This document shows positions 22,311 to 28,873 of a stretch of DNA of 28,873 bases, piece after piece. Each line of letters starts with the position of its first letter. Positions within the stretch are counted from its first letter, which is position 1. Source of the stretch: Cohaesibacteraceae bacterium (lineage in GTDB: Bacteria; Pseudomonadota; Alphaproteobacteria; Rhizobiales; Cohaesibacteraceae); NCBI GenBank assembly GCA_016764535.1, contig JAESRR010000008.1, forward strand, positions 37,516 through 66,388, read 5' to 3'. The notes under the pieces are model-generated. The model searched no databases. It worked only from the letters and a program-made list of their open reading frames with translations, and was not told where the DNA came from. The translations under genes and the position numbers were made by a program.

Positions 22311-24353
22311 ATGGCACCAACAGATCTCTTTGGCGGTGCGGGCAAAAGTGTGCCAGCGCCTGCCACTAAAAAAAGTCAAAAAAAACAGAAAAGCCAGGAA
22401 AACAATCCATCGGGCAATGCTGATTATACAGCGGCCGATATTGAAGTTCTTGAAGGGCTGGAGCCCGTTCGTCGTCGTCCTGGAATGTACATTGGTGGCA
22501 CCGATGAAAAAGCACTTCACCATCTGTTTGCCGAAGTTATTGATAACTCCATGGATGAAGCCGTCGCAGGACATGCGACATGGATCGAAGTTGAACTTGA
22601 TGCAGAGGGTTTTCTTTCAATCAACGATAATGGCCGTGGGATTCCTGTTGATCCACATCCAAAATTCACGGACATATCTGCCCTTGAAGTGATTATGACA
22701 ACACTTCACGCAGGCGGTAAATTCGATTCCAAAGTTTATGAAACGTCAGGCGGGCTGCATGGCGTGGGGATTTCGGTTGTCAATGCACTTTCCTCGGTAC
22801 TTGAAGTAGAGATTGCCCGAAATCGCGAATTGTTCAAACAGACATATTCGCGAGGCCTGCCCACTTCAACTTTGGAAAAAATTGGCGATGTACATAATCG
22901 TCGGGGCACTAAAATAAGGTTCCTTCCAGACCCTGATATATTTGGACAATCCGCGCGCTTTCAGCCGCTAAGATTATTGAAAATGGCGCGCTCCAAAGCA
23001 TATTTGTTTGGAGGCGTGGAAATACGGTGGTCTTGCGCAGAATCATTACTTGAAGGTCCTTCCAGGGATGTACCGGCGCAAGCCGTATTTCATTTTCCCG
23101 GAGGCCTTAAGGACTATCTCGCTGAAACTCTTGGAAATGAGCACCTGGTAACCGGAGAAATTTTTTCGGGTAATACAAAAAGTGCAGGCAAGCATGGTTC
23201 GGTTGAGTGGGCAGTAACCTGGTTTACCGGGGATGGGTTTGTCAATTCATATTGTAATACTGTCCCAACTCCTGAAGGCGGAACTCACGAAGCCGGGTTT
23301 CGATCTGCTCTGCTTCGAAGTTTAAAATCATACGCTGAATTAACCGGAAACAATAAGAAGCTGGCCCCGGTTACCAGTGAGGATATTATGACAAGCGCTG
23401 CAGCCATGCTTGCAGTGTTCATGCGCGAGCCTGAATTTGTTGGCCAGACAAAAGACAGACTGGCCACAGTAGAAGCGTCTAAAATTGTAGACGTTGCTGT
23501 TCGAGATCAGTTCGACATTTGGCTTGCTGCTTCACCGGCACGCGCCAACAAGCTTCTTGAATGGGTAATTGAGCGTTCGGACGAACGTCTGAGACGTCGT
23601 AAAGAACGTGAAATCAGCAGAAAATCCGCGGTTCGAAAACTTCGTCTTCCAGGAAAACTTGCCGACTGTTCCCGGACTGCCGCTGAAGGCACCGAATTGT
23701 TCATCGTGGAAGGGGATTCTGCCGGTGGTTCTGCAAAACAGGCTCGCAATCGTAAAATACAGGCGATCCTGCCGCTGCGAGGCAAAATATTGAATGTTGC
23801 AAATGCAACAAAAGACAAAATAATTGCCAATCAACAAATATCCGATCTCATACAGGCACTTGGGTGTGCCACGCGTGCTAATTACCTGGAAAGCGATTTG
23901 CGATACGAGCGAATCATCCTGATGACCGATGCCGATGTTGACGGAGCGCATATTGCGGCACTTCTCATCACGTTTTTCTATAGAGAGATGCCTAAACTAA
24001 TTGATGAGGGCCATCTGTTTTTGGCTGTACCGCCGCTTTATCGCATCAGCCAGGGTGGCAAAACTTTATATGCGCGCGATGATGCCCATAAAGATGAACT
24101 TATGGAAACTCAATTCAAAGGTCGTGGAAAAATTGACATGAGTCGGTTCAAGGGTCTGGGAGAAATGATGCCGGCCCAATTGAAAGAGACAACCATGGAC
24201 CCGGCAAAACGCACTTTGTTAAAAGTATCGATCAGAGATGCAGATCCCGAGCAAACCAGGGATTCTGTTCAAAAACTGATGGGCAACAAACCTGAAGCAC
24301 GTTTCAATTTCATTCAGGAAAATGCCGAATTTGCCAAAGATCTGGACATTTGA
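22311..24353 (+). CDS. parE: DNA topoisomerase IV subunit B
   Basis: ATPase subunit of the enzyme that unlinks daughter chromosomes. 680 residues. After a lysine-rich N-terminal extension (about 15-35) comes the GHKL ATPase: EVIDNSMDEAVAG (E75, N79), NDNGRGIP and GGLHGVGISVVNALS. The transducer domain follows. The TOPRIM domain has EGDSAGGSAKQARNR near 467 and MTDADVDGAHI near 538. KLPGKLADCS-like LRLPGKLADCS, and a length shorter than GyrB (about 800), favour ParE over GyrB. The start ATG has only a weak ribosome binding site. Confidence 0.95.
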   Translation: MAPTDLFGGAGKSVPAPATKKSQKKQKSQENNPSGNADYTAADIEVLEGLEPVRRRPGMYIGGTDEKALHHLFAEVIDNSMDEAVAGHATWIEVELDAEGFLSINDNGRGIPVDPHPKFTDISALEVIMTTLHAGGKFDSKVYETSGGLHGVGISVVNALSSVLEVEIARNRELFKQTYSRGLPTSTLEKIGDVHNRRGTKIRFLPDPDIFGQSARFQPLRLLKMARSKAYLFGGVEIRWSCAESLLEGPSRDVPAQAVFHFPGGLKDYLAETLGNEHLVTGEIFSGNTKSAGKHGSVEWAVTWFTGDGFVNSYCNTVPTPEGGTHEAGFRSALLRSLKSYAELTGNNKKLAPVTSEDIMTSAAAMLAVFMREPEFVGQTKDRLATVEASKIVDVAVRDQFDIWLAASPARANKLLEWVIERSDERLRRRKEREISRKSAVRKLRLPGKLADCSRTAAEGTELFIVEGDSAGGSAKQARNRKIQAILPLRGKILNVANATKDKIIANQQISDLIQALGCATRANYLESDLRYERIILMTDADVDGAHIAALLITFFYREMPKLIDEGHLFLAVPPLYRISQGGKTLYARDDAHKDELMETQFKGRGKIDMSRFKGLGEMMPAQLKETTMDPAKRTLLKVSIRDADPEQTRDSVQKLMGNKPEARFNFIQENAEFAKDLDI

Positions 24354-24474
24354 GACCATTTAGGAAAATTTGCATCATGAACATTTTGTATCCAGGCAAA
24401 CCTGTGCCAACCTGAACTTTGCAAATGAGGGACTGTCAATGCTTGAAAATACCAAAGCAGGCCGGAATTATTAA

Positions 24475-24945
24475 ATGCGATTGATCGAACTGCATTCACG
24501 ATCAATTCGCTCGATTACTCTTGCTTTGATACTTGTGGTTTGGCCTGGGTACTTCACCGGCGCTCAGGCTTTCGAAGCGGCCTCATTGATTCAACTGGAC
24601 CCACGAATTCAACAGGTCATGACCTCTGGTAGCTGGTTGACCGATGATGATGGTGGCCCTTACAGGCTAATTGTTGTGCGTGATGACAATACGGGAACTG
24701 ACCGGTTGTTTCTTGAGTGGCTTACATTCAATCTGGACAGTGGCAAACCTGAACGTTTTTCGATTTCTCAAATTATGGAATTTGCAGACCTCGAGGCAAG
24801 AATAACACAACTAACTTCAGATCCAGGCATCGACGATATCGTATTTTTCATCGAAGCAGTTGATTTGGAAAATGGCAATTCCGAAAGTTATGAACTTGTC
24901 GCAACTCTACCTGGAAATTTCAACTTTGGTGAGGCATCAAATTGA
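24475..24945 (+). CDS. Exported protein of unknown function, 156 residues
   Basis: Not recognised. A signal peptide or membrane anchor spans about residues 12-33 (ITLALILVVWPGYFTGAQAF), with cleavage possible after AQA. The mature part is acidic and alpha/beta (SWLTDDDGGPYRLIVVRDD, TDRLFLEWLTFNL, DDIVFFIEAVDLENG). It overlaps the next gene by four bases (TTGA), so the two are translated together. Confidence 0.72.
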   Translation: MRLIELHSRSIRSITLALILVVWPGYFTGAQAFEAASLIQLDPRIQQVMTSGSWLTDDDGGPYRLIVVRDDNTGTDRLFLEWLTFNLDSGKPERFSISQIMEFADLEARITQLTSDPGIDDIVFFIEAVDLENGNSESYELVATLPGNFNFGEASN

Positions 24946-25310
24946 AACTGTTTCAACTGATTGCAGTCATATCAACAATTTCATTGTCATACGGCACCTT
25001 GGCGGTGGCAGGTACCTACGAGCAACAGCGATTTCGACTGGCTGACATTCTTGGTACGCTTTCGGTTCTGGATTTTTTATGCCATGGAGACCGGGCTGAA
25101 GACTGGCAGTCCAAAATCAAAACACTATTGGAAAGCGACGACCCTTCCGACGACGAACGACAGCAGATTGTTGGACGGTATAACCGTAACAAGAGGTCCG
25201 CGTTGCGAATTCACACCCATTGCACACCAGCTGCACTCATTGCTATCGAACGACTGTCCACTGAAGGCAGCCAGCTTGCCCGCGAAATGTCTCTGCTCAC
25301 CGGTCGCTGA
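24942..25310 (+). CDS. TIGR02301-like exported protein
   Basis: 122 residues starting at TTG that overlaps the stop of the preceding gene. A signal peptide (about 1-22, ending TLAVAG) precedes a domain with FRLADILGTLSVLDFLC, W in EDWQSKIKTLLES, RQQIVGRYNRNKRSAL and HCTPAALIAIERLSTEGSQL. This order matches the TIGR02301 family of Alphaproteobacteria as I remember it; no function is known. Two cysteines (near the first helix and in HTHCTP) could form a disulfide in the periplasm. Confidence 0.75.
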   Translation: MKLFQLIAVISTISLSYGTLAVAGTYEQQRFRLADILGTLSVLDFLCHGDRAEDWQSKIKTLLESDDPSDDERQQIVGRYNRNKRSALRIHTHCTPAALIAIERLSTEGSQLAREMSLLTGR

Positions 25311-25505
25311 AGTGACCATAAACATTCCAGACTATTTATGATCCCGATTGGAAGAGCAACTCCTGTGACGAACCAAGAATGTTACCAAAGTAACGCATAT
25401 CGCCTACAAATTTCCTTCTTAAACGGGAATTACATTGAATATTATTTGGAAATGCACATATAGGTGAGTGCGACGAGTTTTCGCCGGGGGATTTAAAAGA
25501 ACTCA

Positions 25506-25946
25506 ATGCCAGATACTCAAGAAAAGAATTCCGGCAAGACCACCCGGGTGTTGATTAATACGCCACGTGCGCGCCCCGACAGTAAGGGCAAACTGATCCG
25601 GAAGCTGATTGTCTTTCAGGTGAAACTCGCGATTGATGGCCTTCGTGACCTTATTCTCAGTCCACTTTCTCTTATTGCAGCGATATTTGGAATTATTACC
25701 AATCCCAAAAACCCGTCATGGATGTTTGAAGAACTCATGCGTGCCGGACATCAAACTGATCGCTGGATCAACCTGTTCAATGCTTACGATGACAAGGGTA
25801 ATGATCTAACAGAACCCAAAACCATTGATGATGTTGTGGATTCCATCGAAACAGCCATTCGCAAGGACATAGATACTAATGGATACTCGGCAACCGCAAA
25901 AGCTGCAGTAAACGAACACCTACAGCGCCATCGAAACCAGGAATAG
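25506..25946 (+). CDS. Hypothetical protein with a central membrane segment
   Basis: 146 residues, family not recognised with certainty. The N-terminus is basic and polar (about 1-30), followed by an amphipathic part (IVFQVKLAIDGLRDL) and a hydrophobic segment near 52-66 (SPLSLIAAIFGIIT). The C-terminal half is acidic and helical. NPKNPSWMFEELMRAGHQTDRWINLF is a distinctive stretch. It stands alone between the TIGR02301-like gene and the convergent dihydroorotase gene. Confidence 0.68.
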   Translation: MPDTQEKNSGKTTRVLINTPRARPDSKGKLIRKLIVFQVKLAIDGLRDLILSPLSLIAAIFGIITNPKNPSWMFEELMRAGHQTDRWINLFNAYDDKGNDLTEPKTIDDVVDSIETAIRKDIDTNGYSATAKAAVNEHLQRHRNQE

Positions 25947-26018
25947 GCTGTTAGATATATTATCCGGAATTCTCCGCCTGGATTTGGGCCTTGATCCCGG
26001 GATATGGTTGATCGAAAA

Positions 26019-27344
26019 CTATCCCGCGAGCGTTTCAAGGAAGCGCATGGGCTTACCACTGGATGCTTTTACCAAATTTCCATTCCACATCACTTTCATT
26101 CCGCGAATAAAGGTACCTACAGGCCACCCCTGGACGGTTACGCCGTCGTACGGTGTCCATCTGCTCTTTGAGGCGATCCAGTCGTTGGTAATCGTTTCCT
26201 GTCTTTCCAGATCCACTATAGTAAAATCGGCATCATACCCAACCGCGATCCGCCCTTTATTTGCAATTTGAAAAAGGCGATTTGGTCCGGAACTCGTGAG
26301 ATCAACCATGCGCTCCAGGGTAAGATTACCCTTACTTACATGATCCAGCATAATCGGAACCAGTGTTTGGACACCGGTCATTCCGGAAGGTGATTCTGGA
26401 TAGGGTTTTTGTTTTTCATCCAGTGTGTGGGGGGCATGATCCGAACCCAGAACATCGACGACCCCATTTTCAATCCCTGCCCAGATGGCAGCCCTGTGTT
26501 CCGAATTGCGAACAGGCGGGTTCATTTGCACCAGGGTTCCAAGCCTTGCATAGGCGTCCTGTGCAAGTGTGAGATGATGCGGCGTTGCCTCAACTGTGGC
26601 CACGTCTTTGTGCGCCGCAAGAAATTTCATTTCTTCGCCGGTTGAAATATGCAGGACATGAATCCGCGCTCCAACTTCACGCGCGATTTTTATAAGTCTC
26701 TTTGTGCATTTTAGTGCCACTTCAACATCGCGCCAGACCGGATGAGAAGCCGGATCACCTGCTACCTGGCAGGAATTTCGATCAATTAATCGAGGTTCAT
26801 CTTCAGAATGAAATGCGGCCCTGCGTGAAATTGCAGACAAAATTGCCCGAACGCTCTCATCATCATCCACGAGCAAATTTCCGGTCGAAGAACCCATGAA
26901 CACTTTAATTCCACAGCATCCCGGGAGACGTTCCAGCCTGGCCAGTTGATCCACATTATCACGCGTGCCACCAATGTAAAATGCATGGTCACAATGCATA
27001 CGACCTTCGGCAGCTTTTAGTTTAGCTTTGAGAGCGCTCTCCGAGATTGTTAAAGGATTGGTATTTGGCATTTCAAAAACGCCGGTTACTCCTCCCATCA
27101 CCGCGGCTCTTGACCCACTTTCGAGATCTTCCTTGTGCTCAAGTCCAGGCTCACGAAAATGCACCTGAGTATCGATGACACCCGGGAGGATATGCAGTCC
27201 TTTACAATCGACCACATCTGGTGCACTGGACAGATCCAGTTTCTCAAGAGAAACAATGCGACCGTTCAGAATGCCAATATCTGTCTGAATTCTACCATGC
27301 TGGCTAACCACTGTGCCGCCGGTTAGTATCGTATCAAATGTCAT
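26019..27344 (-). CDS. pyrC: Dihydroorotase
   Basis: Closes carbamoyl-aspartate to dihydroorotate in pyrimidine synthesis. 441 residues, an amidohydrolase. Metal-site elements are IDTQVHFREPG (H62), the lysine in GIKVFMGSS, HSED, HVLHIST and SDHAPHT. The first histidine of the usual HxH motif is glutamine (QVH); this substitution is shared, as I recall, by the alphaproteobacterial branch of the family, so it is a subfamily trait rather than damage. Divergent from the DEAD-box helicase gene, with a 264-base gap; no other pyrimidine gene is in view. An inactive pyrC-like partner protein is the alternative. Confidence 0.88.
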   Translation of the reverse strand: MTFDTILTGGTVVSQHGRIQTDIGILNGRIVSLEKLDLSSAPDVVDCKGLHILPGVIDTQVHFREPGLEHKEDLESGSRAAVMGGVTGVFEMPNTNPLTISESALKAKLKAAEGRMHCDHAFYIGGTRDNVDQLARLERLPGCCGIKVFMGSSTGNLLVDDDESVRAILSAISRRAAFHSEDEPRLIDRNSCQVAGDPASHPVWRDVEVALKCTKRLIKIAREVGARIHVLHISTGEEMKFLAAHKDVATVEATPHHLTLAQDAYARLGTLVQMNPPVRNSEHRAAIWAGIENGVVDVLGSDHAPHTLDEKQKPYPESPSGMTGVQTLVPIMLDHVSKGNLTLERMVDLTSSGPNRLFQIANKGRIAVGYDADFTIVDLERQETITNDWIASKSRWTPYDGVTVQGWPVGTFIRGMKVMWNGNLVKASSGKPMRFLETLAG

Positions 27345-27608
27345 GGCGCTTCTCCCGCATCAACTCACCTGGAAACTGCATTGGATCCAAATTTTCTGTG
27401 GTGGCTATGCGACAATTCTGCCCGCAGGTAAACCAGGTTCGCAATAATTGGTATTTAAGAGACAGAATCCAACCAAATGTCGCGATTAACCAAATCTATC
27501 AACCCTGTTGATGATGACAAGTTGACAATAGTTGATTGGACCTTATGGTCTGTTTCGAATCTGGCTTTAGTTGTCAGGCAACAGTATTGATCGTCCCGAA
27601 GGGCGCAA

Positions 27609-28873
27609 ATGACGTTTTCCAAGCTAGGGTTAAGCCCAAAAGTTTTGTCGGCAGTCGAGGCTGCCGGATATAGTGTACCTACTCCGATCCAGGCAGAGGC
27701 AATTCCACATATTCTTGATAAGAAGGATGTGCTGGGGGTAGCGCAGACAGGCACCGGTAAAACGGCGTCCTTTACCCTGCCAATGCTTACTCTCCTGGAA
27801 AAAGGCCGTGCGAGAGCCAGAATGCCACGCACCCTTATTCTGGAGCCAACCCGGGAACTTGCCGCCCAGGTTGAAGAGAATTTCATTAAATACGGTGTCA
27901 ATCATCGTTTAACGGTCGCATTGCTTATCGGTGGCGTATCCTTTGAAGATCAAAATCGTAAACTTGATCGGGGTGCTGATGTATTAATTGCAACGCCCGG
28001 CAGGTTACTTGACCATTTTGAACGTGGCAAATTGTTGTTAAGTGCCGTTGATATATTTGTAATTGATGAAGCCGACAGAATGCTGGATATGGGATTCATT
28101 CCCGACATCGAACGTATTTGTAGTCTGCTGCCATTTACAAGACAAACATTGTTTTTCTCTGCAACCATGCCTGCTGCAATCAGCGGGCTTGCTGAAAAAT
28201 TTCTGCACAATCCGGTCAAGGTTGAAGTTTCACGGCCCGCTTCTGTGGCTTCCACAGTCAGGCAACAACTAACCGGAACCGGATCAAAACCCTGGGATAA
28301 ACGCGCGACTTTACGTGACCTTCTGAACACGGTGAAAGATCTGAAAAATGCGATTGTATTTTGCAATCGCAAACGTGACGTAGCAACGCTTTATCGATCG
28401 CTAACTCGTCATGATTTCAAAGCCGCCGCGCTTCATGGCGATATGGACCAGCATCAACGAATGGCAATGCTGGATCAGTTTAAATCGGGCGAACTGAATA
28501 TTCTGGTTGCAAGTGATGTCGCAGCCAGAGGGCTCGACATTCCTGCTGTTAGTCATGTATTCAATTTTGACGTACCAACTCACGCTGAAGACTATGTTCA
28601 CCGCATAGGCAGAACCGGTCGAGCTGGACGTGAAGGCACAGCAATATCTTTGGTGGCCAAATCCGATACAAAGTACATTGCTGCAATTGAAAAATTGACC
28701 GGCGATAAAATCGAATGGATTGGCGACGGTATCACGTCTTCCAGCGAAACGCCGGAGCGGCAGGAAACAAGGAAACCACGAAGAAGTCGTAAACCACGCG
28801 CTACTTCGACTTCCGCCAACAATAACTCTCAAGAAAGAACGCCGGTTCAGAGCTCTGGTAATGATACACCGGC
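27609..28873 (+). CDS. DEAD-box RNA helicase, RhlE-like, 3' end cut by window edge
   Basis: Unwinds RNA in ribosome assembly or mRNA decay. 421 residues are visible and the frame stays open to the window end. All motifs are present: Q-motif FSKLGLSPK and YSVPTPIQ, Walker A AQTGTGKT, PTRELA, TPGR, VIDEADRML, FSATMP, VFCNRKRDV, ASDVAARGLDIP and HRIGRTGRAGREG. The tail after about residue 380 is basic and low complexity (RKPRRSRKPRATS), as in RhlE-type proteins. The ATG at 27609 has GAAGGG upstream. It is typical of cold or growth-related helicases; the exact subgroup cannot be set without the C-terminus. Confidence 0.93.
   Translation, partial: MTFSKLGLSPKVLSAVEAAGYSVPTPIQAEAIPHILDKKDVLGVAQTGTGKTASFTLPMLTLLEKGRARARMPRTLILEPTRELAAQVEENFIKYGVNHRLTVALLIGGVSFEDQNRKLDRGADVLIATPGRLLDHFERGKLLLSAVDIFVIDEADRMLDMGFIPDIERICSLLPFTRQTLFFSATMPAAISGLAEKFLHNPVKVEVSRPASVASTVRQQLTGTGSKPWDKRATLRDLLNTVKDLKNAIVFCNRKRDVATLYRSLTRHDFKAAALHGDMDQHQRMAMLDQFKSGELNILVASDVAARGLDIPAVSHVFNFDVPTHAEDYVHRIGRTGRAGREGTAISLVAKSDTKYIAAIEKLTGDKIEWIGDGITSSSETPERQETRKPRRSRKPRATSTSANNNSQERTPVQSSGNDTP

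Noticed and set aside
27455..28832. Minus-strand ORFs opposite the DEAD-box gene
   Set aside because: Shadows of the helicase, which has every family motif in the forward frame.

Overview
The window joins two kinds of DNA. Bases 1 to about 14,641 are part of a T7-like podovirus genome (autographivirus type, with its own single-subunit RNA polymerase). Bases 14,684 to 28,873 are ordinary bacterial chromosome. The junction lies at the 5' half of a tRNA-Leu(UAG) gene (14642-14683), so the phage part is best read as a prophage seen at one of its ends. The prophage continues leftwards beyond base 1. The chromosome is most likely alphaproteobacterial: it has a glnB-glnA pair, a TIGR02301-like protein (a family I know from Alphaproteobacteria) and a dihydroorotase of the alphaproteobacterial QxH type. 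The species cannot be told from this window.

The phage genes run on the minus strand, so they read from right to left. From the attachment site inward come a roughly 320-base non-coding end with inverted repeats; an early block with a seven-repeat protein of 583 residues and two small ORFs; a hairpin leader; the RNA polymerase; three small unknown genes; then the replication set. That set is single-stranded DNA-binding protein, endonuclease I, primase-helicase, a winged-helix protein, DNA polymerase and 5'-3' exonuclease. Next is a fusion of a domain resembling the seven-repeat unit with DUF3310, then four very small coupled ORFs, then a B12-dependent ribonucleotide reductase cut by the window edge. 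One small membrane-protein ORF (1593-1829) lies on the opposite strand. No integrase, repressor or structural gene is inside the window.

The phage genes are tightly packed, with ATGA, TAATG and TGATG overlaps. Several genes start with TTG, and two central replication genes appear to start with ATC or ATT. Together the genes convert host transcription to phage transcription, degrade and recycle DNA, supply deoxynucleotides and copy the phage genome.

The chromosomal side starts with a sigma-54 promoter driving glnB and glnA (nitrogen control and ammonia assimilation), closed by a strong terminator. It continues with an ArsR-type regulator divergent from a NIPSNAP/ABM gene pair across an operator-like palindrome. 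After a long AT-rich gap come a small exported protein and an orphan sensor histidine kinase, then a LysE-type exporter, topoisomerase IV subunit B (parE), three uncharacterised small proteins, dihydroorotase, and a DEAD-box RNA helicase that runs off the right end.

The points most worth following are: the attachment site, which uses the 5' half of tRNA-Leu; the repeat domain found in two phage proteins; the non-AUG starts of DNA polymerase and exonuclease; and the chain of micro-ORFs before the reductase.
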